From positions 1-64,000 of the forward strand of contig NZ_CANMWS010000004.1 of assembly GCF_947501665.1 (NCBI RefSeq): 64,000 nucleotides of DNA, read 5' to 3'. This document shows positions 27,899 to 37,176 of the stretch, piece after piece (the first letter of the stretch is position 1; each line of letters begins with the position of its first letter). This stretch comes from an uncultured Shewanella sp. (lineage in GTDB: Bacteria; Pseudomonadota; Gammaproteobacteria; Enterobacterales; Shewanellaceae). The position numbers and the translations under genes are program-made. The notes beneath the pieces were generated by a model. It was not told the DNA's origin. It saw nothing but the letters and a program-made list of their open reading frames with translations, and ran no database searches.

Positions 27899-28168
27899 AT
27901 GAAAATGACCCGCTTACCTGAAAGCTTAGAAAACAGTACAGAATACAAACTTAAACATTTGTGGATGGAATTAGTCGGCGCAGAGCCACAGCAAGATACC
28001 TCTTTTTTTACACTAGCGGCAAACTCACTGGATATAGTAAAGCTAAAGCAGTTTATATACCGAGAGTTTGAAGTAGATATCTCAATCAGTGATTTATATA
28101 AATCTAAAGTCTTTAGCGAACAATTACAGCACCTAAATTCCTTATTAATGCAAAAAGGAGCGATTTAG
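27899..28168 (+). CDS. Free-standing acyl/peptidyl carrier protein
   Basis: An 89-residue four-helix carrier protein. The phosphopantetheine Ser lies in FFTLAANSLDIVKLKQ, where the usual GGxSL is AANSL, followed by the helix-3 type segment VDISISDLYKSK. It would carry an amino acid, acyl group or pathway intermediate as a thioester. No adenylation or ligase partner is in the plus-arm operon, so loading may come from the NRPS A domains on the other strand or from the GNAT or Cys-hydrolase neighbours. ATG 27899 has AAGG upstream; Met3 is an alternative start. The next gene starts 3 nt after its stop, so the two are coupled. Confidence 0.85.
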   Translation: MKMTRLPESLENSTEYKLKHLWMELVGAEPQQDTSFFTLAANSLDIVKLKQFIYREFEVDISISDLYKSKVFSEQLQHLNSLLMQKGAI

Positions 28169-28171
28169 CAT

Positions 28172-28771
28172 ATGTTACAACGAGTGCCAAAACAATTTTT
28201 GGAAGGGAAAAAGGTACGTTTGGAATTGCTGTCACATTGCCACAGGCAGTCACTCATTGAAGCAATTAAAGACGGTAAATTATGGCAAATAACAGAAACC
28301 ATGGTTCCAAACGAGGAAGAAGTCGCTGACTTTATCGACAAGGCTCAAATTGAGCATGCCGATAATACGGCTTTTGTTTACGCAATTGTAGACAAAGAAA
28401 GCAATAGCGTCGTGGGATCTTCACGGCTAATGAATATCAATTCCGCACATAGAAAAGTTGAAGTCGGATATACATTTATTGCAGCTTCTTGGCAAAAAAC
28501 CTATGTTAATACAGAGACGAAACTATTATTGCTGACCCTTGCATTCGAATCGATGAAAGTCCATAGGGTTGAGTTTTCTATAGATTCAAAGAACTTTGCT
28601 TCTCAAAAGGCGATAGAAAGAATAGGAGCAATTCGAGAAGGAACACTTCGCAATCATATGATTCTCAGAAATCATAGAACAAGACACACCATCATTTACA
28701 GTATAATTACGGCTGAATGGAATCAAGTAAAAATGCGACTACAAGACAACTTAAAAACAAAAATACCTTGA
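28172..28771 (+). CDS. GNAT-family N-acetyltransferase (RimJ/RimL type)
   Basis: A 199-residue acyltransferase. GNAT features: strand KKVRLELL, the acetyl-CoA region with HRKVEVGYTFIAASWQKTYVNTE, and NFASQKAIERIGAIREGTLR, the motif B typical of RimJ/RimL-like enzymes. It has a clear ribosome-binding site (AAGGAG) lying inside the end of the carrier-protein gene. Aminophosphonate antibiotics are often N-acetylated for self-protection or as a pathway step, so AEP or an AEP-derived amine is the likely substrate. Acyl transfer from the adjacent carrier protein is an alternative. Confidence 0.82.
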   Translation: MLQRVPKQFLEGKKVRLELLSHCHRQSLIEAIKDGKLWQITETMVPNEEEVADFIDKAQIEHADNTAFVYAIVDKESNSVVGSSRLMNINSAHRKVEVGYTFIAASWQKTYVNTETKLLLLTLAFESMKVHRVEFSIDSKNFASQKAIERIGAIREGTLRNHMILRNHRTRHTIIYSIITAEWNQVKMRLQDNLKTKIP

Positions 28772-28773
28772 AC

Positions 28774-30171
28774 ATGAATGTAATCCTAATCTGCGTCGAT
28801 CAAATGCGTGCAGACACTATTGCTGCTCTGGGCAACAACCAAATAAATACACCGAATTTAGATAATTTAATTCATGAGTCATTCGTGTTTTTGAATCATT
28901 ACAGTGCAGGGTCGCCCTGTGGACCAGCCAGAACCAGCCTTTTTACAGGACAGTACCCTAGCACTCATGGTTCTTTCCACAAGAGTCGGCCGTTGCAAAG
29001 TGAAACGAACCTAGCATTAGAGCTGAAAAAACACCAGATCCCGTCGTCTCTGTTTGGTTACACAGATACAACATATTCGACTTTATCTCAAAAGAGCGAA
29101 GACATAATGTCTGGATTTAATGTCCAAACTTATATGAATTTGCACGAAGTCGGGTTACAAAGTTGGATGAAATTCTTGAGAAAACAAAATATATCTGTTC
29201 CCACAAAGGCAATGGATATTTATAAGTTACCAATATTACCATACGATTCATCAAACAGTGACACCGCTTTTCTAACAGATCAGGCGATCAATTTCATTAA
29301 TAATCATCAATCATTCGGTTTTTTACATTTGGCTTATTTTCGACCTCACCCACCATTTGTTGCACCTAATCCCTTCTCAAACAGCTATCAAGATCTTGTT
29401 ATTAAAAAGCCTTCTACAAGATTAGAAGACTTTATTTCGATGCATCCACTCCATCACGCCCTCTTTGAAAACGTCTATGGTCAACAATTTCAAGGTCTTC
29501 ATCCCAGAACAATCGAAAAACAACTTTTAGCTAAATTCGCATCAGATCAAGCAGAATATTATGCGCTTATCTCTGAATTAGATCTTCATATAGGCCGACT
29601 CATCGGTTGCCTTAAAGATAAAAACCTATTTGACGACACTATGTTTATTTTCACCAGTGACCACGGCGAATTATTAGGAAAGAACTGGCTTTATGAAAAA
29701 GGGGGATATTTTGACTCATCTTTTCATGTACCTTTAATTTTTAAGCTACCTAAATCTATTAAAAAACGCTCCCCAAAAATATTTACCGAACCTTATACCA
29801 GTTCGATTGACTTAATGCCCACAATATTAACATTATTAGGTATTTCCATTCCCAAAAATGTCCAAGGCCAGTCTTTCTCTAATCTAATGGTAAAAAGTGA
29901 AAACAATCATAAATACAGAACAAAAGTTTGTTTTGAAAACTTCGATTATATAGACAAAGTCCATTTCAACAGAAGCGCTGTGATCAAAGATAATGATTAC
30001 AAATATGTTCATTGTTCACATTACGATGACCTCTTTTTTGATCTTAACCTAGACCCATCAGAAAACCAAAATTTAGCAAAAATACCACGCTATGCTTCAC
30101 TTATTGATGAATATAAAAATGCCCTAAAGCATGAGCAGCTATTATCCATTAAAGAGTGCTTTAAAACATAA
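28774..30171 (+). CDS. Sulfatase-superfamily hydrolase, possible phosphonate monoester hydrolase
   Basis: A 465-residue alkaline-phosphatase-superfamily enzyme from the ATG at 28774, two bases after the GNAT stop; an upstream in-frame start at 28717 would overlap the GNAT gene. The formylglycine motif C-x-P-x-R is present as CGPAR in SPCGPARTSLFTG. Metal residues are in LICVDQMRAD near the N-terminus and in FTSDHGELLGKN. There is no signal peptide, so it is probably cytoplasmic, unlike most sulfatases. Bacterial phosphonate monoester hydrolases share this exact architecture and cleave phosphonate or phosphate monoesters. In a cluster that makes CMP-phosphonates it could remove the nucleotide at the end. 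A formylglycine-generating enzyme is not in the window. Confidence 0.8.
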   Translation: MNVILICVDQMRADTIAALGNNQINTPNLDNLIHESFVFLNHYSAGSPCGPARTSLFTGQYPSTHGSFHKSRPLQSETNLALELKKHQIPSSLFGYTDTTYSTLSQKSEDIMSGFNVQTYMNLHEVGLQSWMKFLRKQNISVPTKAMDIYKLPILPYDSSNSDTAFLTDQAINFINNHQSFGFLHLAYFRPHPPFVAPNPFSNSYQDLVIKKPSTRLEDFISMHPLHHALFENVYGQQFQGLHPRTIEKQLLAKFASDQAEYYALISELDLHIGRLIGCLKDKNLFDDTMFIFTSDHGELLGKNWLYEKGGYFDSSFHVPLIFKLPKSIKKRSPKIFTEPYTSSIDLMPTILTLLGISIPKNVQGQSFSNLMVKSENNHKYRTKVCFENFDYIDKVHFNRSAVIKDNDYKYVHCSHYDDLFFDLNLDPSENQNLAKIPRYASLIDEYKNALKHEQLLSIKECFKT

Positions 30172-30281
30172 AGACGCAAACAAGGTTAAAAAGGAACATT
30201 ACCATGAAAATATTTGATACCAACCTGAGTAAATCCTGAGTAAATAACGTAAAAAAGTCATGCCCATCCAACTCAACAAAA

Positions 30282-30302
30282 AAGGGAGCCTAAGGCTCCC
30301 TT
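30282..30302. terminator. Bidirectional rho-independent terminator
   Basis: AAGGGAGCC, loop TAA, GGCTCCCTT form a perfect 9-bp stem. It is flanked by an A-run on the left and a U-rich tail on the right, and sits between the convergent ends of the phosphonate operon and the nuclease gene. It can serve both strands. The core matches the hairpin at 33223-33243 behind the paralogous nuclease gene. Confidence 0.85.
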
Positions 30303-30319
30303 ATATAAAATAATGTGTT

Positions 30320-32986
30320 TTAACGCTTACGACGCGACAGTCCAAATAAAGACAATAAGCCTAAACCTAAGAACCCAAGTGAACCACCATCACTGGTTGG
30401 CTTATTTTCAGGCTCAACTTCAGGCTCAATCTCAGGCTCTTCCTCTGTATAATTCAGTGCAATGATCACAGGATCATGATCTGACGCTGAAAATGCATTT
30501 TCAGACTTTTCAAGTGTACCGGTGTACTTGCTTGAATATTCAAACAGATTCGACTCAACCGAGTTGATATGCCAATCTTCAATGGCCACCATACGCTCAG
30601 CAACACTGGCATTACCTAAAGCATGATCCAAATTACCTAACTCGCCATTATAAGTGTACGAATAGGTCGCCGCCCCGTGAGCTTGAGTATTCAAATTAAT
30701 AAAGCCGTAGCCTTGCTTGATCTCACGAGCTTCGATATCAAAAGGCTCACCGCCTAATGTGGTGTGAGAAGCAGTATAAATTGCATTATCTGAGGTTTCT
30801 GCATCATAATCGGTTAACACTCGAACTGGATCTTCCATACCGTAAGCATTCAAGTCACCGATAATCAGAATATCCCCTTCGACATCACTTAAGGCATCCC
30901 CAATAACGGTCGCCGCTGATACACGAAACTCATTACAACGTCCCTGTAAATCAGCTGGATCATCACTTTCCTCACCTGCAATCCAATCTTCTAAACACGC
31001 CGAGCCTTTAGATTTTAAATGGTTAACAACAACCGTTAAGCTTTCATCATTAATGGTGAAGGTCTGAGCTAAACTATGACGTTGATATTTTTCATATGCA
31101 GGATTCGCTTCAGCTTTACCGTCGTTAATACGTGCAATGATAGCTTCAGGTACATGCTGCTCAGGCGTTTCAATGACTAAGGCCTCTCCTGCTGGCGTCA
31201 CAGTACTTGGACGATACAATAAGCCCACCGCAATGGCATCAGAGCCTAAATATTGGCCTTCGTCTTTATCCGCATCAGTAATTTCAATGAACTGATAAGC
31301 TTGTTCTTTCTCAAGCCCAGAATTCAATGCTGTTAATAAGTTTTGAATCGCACTATTCTCACCAAAACCATTATTTTCAATTTCCATTAAGCCAACAATA
31401 TCGGCATTCATGGCTAAAATTGCATTCACAATTTTCGTGCGCTGAAGGATCATGTCCTCTTCAGATTCGGCACCGCGATTACCACCTGAAGGATTTTCAT
31501 CTCCATCAATAGCATAGGTAAAGAAGTTTAATACGTTAAAGCTGGCAACACGAATATCACCTAATGAAGCCACCTCTGGGATCTCAACTCTATCGTTATT
31601 ATGAATAAAATTGGTTTCTTCCAGCGCATTGGTCACCACAAAACGATACTTGCCATAACCATAGCTCACCACACCTTCTACATCGGCGATGGTATCCCCC
31701 ACACGAATATAACCGGTTTCGGCATTAAACTCGCTAAAATAAGGGACTTCACCTGAACCCGCTTTATAATCTGACTCAATAAACAATTGATTTTGGCTAT
31801 TCGTTTCTGCTAATGCTATGGCCTCTTCAGATAATGGCGCATACACTTGCGTTGGCTTCATAAGAGGCGCTTTATGGGACAACACCATGTTGTTACGACC
31901 CGCATCATAATCGTAACTAAAACTGCGACTCACCAATAATTCACTAGTCGCTTCAAGCTTAATCTTCATGCCTTCGAAACGCTCAAGCGCTTCGGCTAAG
32001 CTATCACCTTCATTGACATAAAAGCTGGTTGCCGCAAGCACATCGCCTTGCTCACCCACTTCCATTTTTTGCTCATCTTTAATATCAATTTGCGTCAGGC
32101 CGTAATATTCTTTGACTAAGCCTTGCACACACACTTCAACGCCAGGTTGAATACTGTCAGGGGCAGCTTCACCTAAATACACAAAAATACCATCAGAGGT
32201 TTCATCTAACCCGTCACCAGTGGCTTCTTGTAAATAGAAACCCTTGTATAAACTCTCCCCGCGCGTAGTCACAATCCCTTTTACCGTCACTTCAACAGCG
32301 GATTCAAATTGCGATTCCTCTAAAACGTCATCGTCATCTTTAATAATAAAAGGACTATAGTCCCCTGAGCCTTGAACGTTATAAATCGGCAATACCATTT
32401 GCCCATCACACGTAAACGGCACTTCTTCTACAGGCGTTTCAATGGGTGTATCACCGTCAGTTGCGCCAGCAAAAGACCCTAAACCTGAAAACGTACCTTT
32501 ATCCAGTGTGGTCCACTGACTCTCTTCAAAGGCGGCGCTGCCACTGGTGACATCACTGCTGCGCGCTAAGGTGACATCACGACCCCAATCGTCACTAGAG
32601 CCAATTTCTCCCATCACATCAACAGCTACATCACCATTAAATAGCACGACGGCATCATTACCATTAAAACCTAAACTTGCTTCTAACACATCAACCGATG
32701 CATCGAGTCCTAAATCCGCGCCTAGATTTGCAATCACTTTAACGGCACCAGCTTCTAGTTGACCTTCAAGTGTAAAAACATTCGTCGCATCTGTATTGCC
32801 ATTATTATAATTTGCTAAGCTATAGTTTGATAAATCAACGGCAACTTCACCGGAGTTATAAAGCTCAATGGCTTTATTATTTCCGCTCTCTTCAACATAT
32901 TCAGTGATGATCACATCTGCTTGCGTTAATGTGGGTAACATAGCAGCAACGGCCGCCGAAATAATGGTCATTTTTGTATTATACAT
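30320..32986 (-). CDS. ExeM-like extracellular endonuclease/exonuclease with lamin-tail domain and GlyGly-CTERM
   Basis: An 888-residue secreted nuclease. A signal peptide (about 1-23, ending TQA) is followed by a lamin-tail domain (about 25-165; IITEYVEESGNNKAIELYN) and a beta-rich OB-like region. The DNase I-like domain (about 475-850) carries NVLNFF, GLMEIENNGFG, VVNHLKSKGS, IGDLNAYGMEDP and the final SASDHDPV. The C-terminus has an acidic Glu/Pro linker and a GlyGly-CTERM signal (GGSLGFLGLGLLSLFG then RRKR), which is processed by rhombosortase in Shewanella and Vibrio. Such proteins degrade extracellular DNA for nutrient use and biofilm dispersal. It is a close paralogue of the gene at 33302-35902. 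Confidence 0.9.
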   Translation of the reverse strand: MYNTKMTIISAAVAAMLPTLTQADVIITEYVEESGNNKAIELYNSGEVAVDLSNYSLANYNNGNTDATNVFTLEGQLEAGAVKVIANLGADLGLDASVDVLEASLGFNGNDAVVLFNGDVAVDVMGEIGSSDDWGRDVTLARSSDVTSGSAAFEESQWTTLDKGTFSGLGSFAGATDGDTPIETPVEEVPFTCDGQMVLPIYNVQGSGDYSPFIIKDDDDVLEESQFESAVEVTVKGIVTTRGESLYKGFYLQEATGDGLDETSDGIFVYLGEAAPDSIQPGVEVCVQGLVKEYYGLTQIDIKDEQKMEVGEQGDVLAATSFYVNEGDSLAEALERFEGMKIKLEATSELLVSRSFSYDYDAGRNNMVLSHKAPLMKPTQVYAPLSEEAIALAETNSQNQLFIESDYKAGSGEVPYFSEFNAETGYIRVGDTIADVEGVVSYGYGKYRFVVTNALEETNFIHNNDRVEIPEVASLGDIRVASFNVLNFFTYAIDGDENPSGGNRGAESEEDMILQRTKIVNAILAMNADIVGLMEIENNGFGENSAIQNLLTALNSGLEKEQAYQFIEITDADKDEGQYLGSDAIAVGLLYRPSTVTPAGEALVIETPEQHVPEAIIARINDGKAEANPAYEKYQRHSLAQTFTINDESLTVVVNHLKSKGSACLEDWIAGEESDDPADLQGRCNEFRVSAATVIGDALSDVEGDILIIGDLNAYGMEDPVRVLTDYDAETSDNAIYTASHTTLGGEPFDIEAREIKQGYGFINLNTQAHGAATYSYTYNGELGNLDHALGNASVAERMVAIEDWHINSVESNLFEYSSKYTGTLEKSENAFSASDHDPVIIALNYTEEEPEIEPEVEPENKPTSDGGSLGFLGLGLLSLFGLSRRKR

Positions 32987-33222
32987 TTGGATTCAACCCC
33001 AGTTTTTATCATTAAATCGCCCATTGTGTGTTGGACGTAGGCGGGATTGTCACAGACTTTAACTGTTAACAAAAGGTAAAATAAAATATTTTTAAGACAA
33101 AGAATAACTATGAAAGAACAAAATAAAATCAAAACCCAAACAAACCATACATTTAGTTAACAATGAAACGCTAATATAAAGATGCCACTGTTTTTTTAAC
33201 CGAAGAAATAATCGCCATAAAA

Positions 33223-33243
33223 AAGGGAGCAATACGCTCCCTT
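33223..33243 (-). terminator. Rho-independent terminator of second nuclease gene
   Basis: AAGGGAGC, loop AATAC, GCTCCCTT: a perfect 8-bp stem located 59 bp downstream of the stop of the minus-strand nuclease gene, with a T-run on the minus strand. It shares its AAGGGAGC arm with the terminator of the paralogue, consistent with duplication of the whole unit. Confidence 0.8.
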
Positions 33244-33301
33244 ATTCATAATCATAGGTGTTTTATCTCACATTGTTATCCATTTTGAACTATCACATTA
33301 G

Positions 33302-35902
33302 CTATCTCCAAAAGCTCCAACGCGAGAAAAACTGAATAATACGCTCAATGATCTGTTCGATAATTGAAGACTCTGGCTCCGGTTCAACTTCAGCCTCTTC
33401 ATAAGCTAACGCAATAATCACAGGATCATGATCTGATGCAGAAAAAGCATTATCAGACTTTGCAAGCCCACCAGTATATTCACTTGAATACTCAAACAAA
33501 GTCGACTCAACGGAATTAATATGCCAATCTTCAATGGCCACCATACGTTCAGCCACACTTGCATTACCTAACGCATGATCTAGGTTACCTAATTCACCAC
33601 TAAACGTATAAGAGTAAGTGGTTGTGCCATGAGCTTGTGTATTAAGGTTTATAAAACCATAACCTTGTTCAATTTTACGTTTATCAGCATCTAAGACTTC
33701 CCCAGCTAATGTGGTATGTGATGCAGTATAAATATCATGACTTGATGCAGTTGCATCATAGTCCGTTAATACGCGAATAGGATCTTCCAACCCATAAGCA
33801 TTCATATCACCAATAACAAGAATATCACCCTCAATTGCTTTTAGTGCATCACCAATCACCGCAGCAGCAGATACGCGAAATTCATTACAGCGACCTTGTA
33901 AATCGGCCGGATCATCATTCTCTTCACCTTCAATCCAGTCCTCTAAACAAGCAGATCCTTTAGATTTGAAGTGATTGACCACCACAGTTAAAGATTCACC
34001 GTTAACAGCAAAGGTTTGTCCTAAACTATGACGTTGGTATTTATCATACGCAGGGTTGGACTCTAAATTATCCCCTTCACCACGAGTCACCAGCCCTTCT
34101 GCCGCATGTTGCTCCGGAGTTTCAATAACAAATGCATCACCTTGAGGTGTAACATTGGCAGCGCGATACAATAAACCCACGGCAATGGCATCTGAACCTA
34201 AATAGCTTCCTTGATATTTATCACTATCAGCAATTTCAATAAACTGATATTGCGCTCCTTCATCAAGTTCGTTATTTAATGCCGTTAATAAGTTTTGAAT
34301 AGCGCTATTTTCACCATAACCATTATTTTCAATTTCCATCAAGCCAACAATATCGGCATTCATGGCAATAAGCGCATTCACGATTTTAGTGCGCTGTAAA
34401 ATCATCTCTGCTTCAGTCTCTGCTCCACGGTTACTGCCTGTCGGGTTGGCATCGCCTTCAATAGCATCGGTGAAGAAGTTCAAGACGTTAAAGCTCGCCA
34501 CACGAATATCACCAACAGATGCTGTTACAGGCGTATCGAGACGATCATCAAGGTGAATAAAATCTGTTTCAACGAGGTTATTGGTAGCCACTAAGCGATA
34601 CTGATCATAACTGTATGTCACCACGCCTTCTAAATTAACCAACTGATCACCAATTCGAATATAGCCAGTCTCAGCATTGAAATTATCAAAATATGGCACC
34701 ACGCCATCATCAGCTTTAAAATCTGATTCAACAATCAATTGATTGATACTGTTTGCAGCAGCCAATGCAATGGCTTCATCTGAAAGTGCAGAATAAACCT
34801 GTGTCGGCTTCATCAAAGGGGCTTTATGTGACAGCACCATATTATTGCGGTAAGCATCGTAATCGAAACTAAAATTACGAGTGACTTTCATTTCACTCGC
34901 CAAATCTAATTTGATATTCATGCCTTCAAAACGCTCTAATGCTGTGTCTAAACTTTCGCCTTCGGACACATAAAAAGCGGTTGCAGCAAGGATTTCCCCT
35001 TGTTCACCCACCTCCATTTTTTTATCATCTTTTATATCTATTTGCGTAAGGCCATAATATTCTTTCACTAAGCCTTGTACACAAACCTCGACACCTGGCT
35101 GAATAGTATCAGGAGCCGCTTCATTCAAGTAAACAAAAATACCATCAGAAGTCTCGCTCAGGCCGTCACCTTCAACGTCTTGCAAATAAAAGCCTTTAAA
35201 TAAACTTTCGCCGCGAGCTGTTACCACCCCTTTAATAGTCACTTCATCTGTTGACTCATATGCCCCTTCTTCAACCAGTGGACTCGAATCTCCGTCACCT
35301 TGTACAATATAAATTGGAGTAAGAGTAGCGCCTTCACAGGTAAAAGGATCTTCAACAGGCACATCTGTATCTGTATCGTTTATAGTGCCTAAGCCAGAAA
35401 AAGTATCTTTCGCTAATGTCGTCCACTGGCTATCAATAAAAGCGGCACTGGCACTCAACGCATCTTGATTACGTTGCAATGTGACATCTTTCCCCCAACT
35501 AGACGTTGTTGGTACACTGCCCACAATATCAATAACGGTATCGCCATTTAGGAGCGCAACCGCATCTCCCCCATTAAAACTAAGGCTGGCAGTAACCGTA
35601 TCAACATCCTCACCTAAGCCTAAATCAGCGCTAGCATGTGCAAATACTTTTACCGCGCCAGCTGCAATTTGTTGCCCATCAAGCGAAATAGCATCACTTG
35701 CCTCTGTCGCACCATCTTTATAGCGAACAAGAGTGTAACCCGTTAAATCCGCACTCGTTTCGCCAGTATTATAAAGTTCTATTGCTTTATTAAAGCTACT
35801 CCCCTCTACGTATTCACTGATAATGATTTCGGCTTGTGCCAAATTTGGCAACACCGCAACCACGGCGAGTGAAGCAATGCTTCTTTTTATTTTCATGCTC
35901 AT
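33302..35902 (-). CDS. ExeM-like extracellular nuclease paralogue lacking GlyGly-CTERM
   Basis: An 866-residue protein from the ATG at 35902, with AGGG about 11 nt upstream; a TTG at 35941 is in frame but would lengthen the signal peptide without support. It has the same architecture as its neighbour: signal peptide, lamin-tail domain (IIISEYVEGSSFNKAIELYN), middle beta region, and DNase I-like catalytic domain (VGLMEIENNGYG, VVNHFKSKGS, IGDMNAYGLEDP, SASDHDPV). The two are highly similar over nearly the whole length. It differs at the C-terminus: after a short Glu/Pro linker comes SSIIEQIIERIIQFFSR and a Trp-rich end, with no GlyGly motif. It may be released or held differently from its paralogue. 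Confidence 0.88.
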   Translation of the reverse strand: MSMKIKRSIASLAVVAVLPNLAQAEIIISEYVEGSSFNKAIELYNTGETSADLTGYTLVRYKDGATEASDAISLDGQQIAAGAVKVFAHASADLGLGEDVDTVTASLSFNGGDAVALLNGDTVIDIVGSVPTTSSWGKDVTLQRNQDALSASAAFIDSQWTTLAKDTFSGLGTINDTDTDVPVEDPFTCEGATLTPIYIVQGDGDSSPLVEEGAYESTDEVTIKGVVTARGESLFKGFYLQDVEGDGLSETSDGIFVYLNEAAPDTIQPGVEVCVQGLVKEYYGLTQIDIKDDKKMEVGEQGEILAATAFYVSEGESLDTALERFEGMNIKLDLASEMKVTRNFSFDYDAYRNNMVLSHKAPLMKPTQVYSALSDEAIALAAANSINQLIVESDFKADDGVVPYFDNFNAETGYIRIGDQLVNLEGVVTYSYDQYRLVATNNLVETDFIHLDDRLDTPVTASVGDIRVASFNVLNFFTDAIEGDANPTGSNRGAETEAEMILQRTKIVNALIAMNADIVGLMEIENNGYGENSAIQNLLTALNNELDEGAQYQFIEIADSDKYQGSYLGSDAIAVGLLYRAANVTPQGDAFVIETPEQHAAEGLVTRGEGDNLESNPAYDKYQRHSLGQTFAVNGESLTVVVNHFKSKGSACLEDWIEGEENDDPADLQGRCNEFRVSAAAVIGDALKAIEGDILVIGDMNAYGLEDPIRVLTDYDATASSHDIYTASHTTLAGEVLDADKRKIEQGYGFINLNTQAHGTTTYSYTFSGELGNLDHALGNASVAERMVAIEDWHINSVESTLFEYSSEYTGGLAKSDNAFSASDHDPVIIALAYEEAEVEPEPESSIIEQIIERIIQFFSRWSFWR

Positions 35903-36379
35903 TGTTATCAACCCTACTTCTTTTATTATTGTGCCACTCAATATAAAACTGAGTGTGAATTAATTGTCACAGACTTATGTGTCAAAAAAAAGATAACAAC
36001 AAATAATTTACAGTTTAATTGGGGCGGAATATAAGGTTCAAAAATAACTTTAGCTAAGCAAGTAAAAAAGGAGATTAAAAAAATTAAACAAGAAAATAAT
36101 CTAATAATATGAATATAAATAAGTTATTACTCATCCATAGTGGAATGACCTAAATCGCGGGCATATTTTCTTTATAAATAAAAATTTAAATTAAGCCTAA
36201 AATAATCTATGTAAATATCTAGACCCGTTTGATATTTAATCAAACTAGACACATTAAAATAGTTATATTGAGTGAAAATTGAATTAAAAAATCCTAAAAA
36301 AGATAATCACTTAACGATACAAGTTGATACACAATCTTGTAACAAGTTAAGTAAAGATAATGCACCCATAAGAAAAACA
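35903..36379. other. Intergenic, AT-rich
   Basis: About 475 bp between the start of the nuclease gene and the end of the LuxR-type gene, both on the minus strand. It must contain the nuclease promoter. I see no ORF of significance, no RNA gene and no strong hairpin. Confidence 0.4.
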
Positions 36380-37030
36380 TTAAAAATGACTTTGAAAGGT
36401 CTGAGCCCAACGTAATAATTCAACACGATTTCTCGACTCTGTTTTACGATAAATAGATGATAAATGCGCCTTAACAGTATGCTCACTAATACAAAGACGC
36501 TCAGCAATTTCTTTATTTCTTGCACCACTGGCCACTAATTGAATAATTGTTTTCTCTCGAGTCGTTAGCAAATGCAATGCTGCAACCGATTGAGGCGATA
36601 AACCAGCAGCAGGATCTGACTGCTCAATTAAATGACGGTATACCTTACTTAATAACGGTCTTTCATACCAAAGTTCATTGGCTATCATTTTACGTAAAGC
36701 CGTTAATAGTAAATCCATCCTTTGATCAGCAAACAAAACACCTCGAATCCCTAGCATAAGCGCAGATTCAGAGTCTAATGTATCTCTTTCGACACAATAC
36801 AAAGCAACCGGCACATGTTGGACAAGCTTCACAGCAACTAGAGGGATCCCATTATTATTTAAAGCCGCTTTTTGCTGAGCAATAAGGTAAAAGCTACTTT
36901 TATTTTCAACTTCCAATTGTTCGACCCTACTCACAACCCGCGTTTTAAAACCAATTGACTCAGCTAAAATAGCAAGATGGCAGGGAGTCGTCATCTGATG
37001 AAGAAACACTAATTCATCGATATCTTCCAT
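36380..37030 (-). CDS. LuxR-family transcriptional regulator, CsgD/VpsT-like
   Basis: A 216-residue regulator from the ATG at 37030 (GAAGG about 7 nt upstream; a GTG at 37045 is in frame). The C-terminus is a clear LuxR/GerE helix-turn-helix: LTTREKTIIQLVASGARNKE then IAERLCISEHTVKAHLSSIY. The N-terminal 130 residues look like a receiver-like domain without a recognisable phospho-acceptor Asp, as in CsgD and VpsT. Those regulators control curli, matrix and biofilm genes, in VpsT through cyclic-di-GMP. Next to extracellular nuclease genes, a role in biofilm turnover is plausible but inferred. Confidence 0.8.
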   Translation of the reverse strand: MEDIDELVFLHQMTTPCHLAILAESIGFKTRVVSRVEQLEVENKSSFYLIAQQKAALNNNGIPLVAVKLVQHVPVALYCVERDTLDSESALMLGIRGVLFADQRMDLLLTALRKMIANELWYERPLLSKVYRHLIEQSDPAAGLSPQSVAALHLLTTREKTIIQLVASGARNKEIAERLCISEHTVKAHLSSIYRKTESRNRVELLRWAQTFQSHF

Positions 37031-37122
37031 ATTGGTACCTTCCACTTCTAATAGGGAGGATCTTTTCTAAAATATGTTTAACAATGAGTCTTTAGTATAG
37101 GACAGGACAAGCGTTTTACCCA

Positions 37123-37145
37123 AGTGGGTGGTATCGACACCCACT
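37123..37145. repeat. Perfect inverted repeat between yjdF-like and regulator genes
   Basis: AGTGGGTG, spacer GTATCGA, CACCCACT form a perfect 8-bp palindrome. It lies downstream of the yjdF-like gene and upstream of the LuxR-type gene (both minus strand). There is no U-run, so it may be a weak terminator for the first or an operator for the second. Confidence 0.4.
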
Positions 37146-37176
37146 GCCCCTTTAAATTTGCTTAACGTATTGAAAA

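Noticed and set aside
30320..35902. Direct repeats as part of a mobile element
   Set aside because: The similarity comes from two paralogous genes and their terminators; no transposase or terminal repeats were seen.
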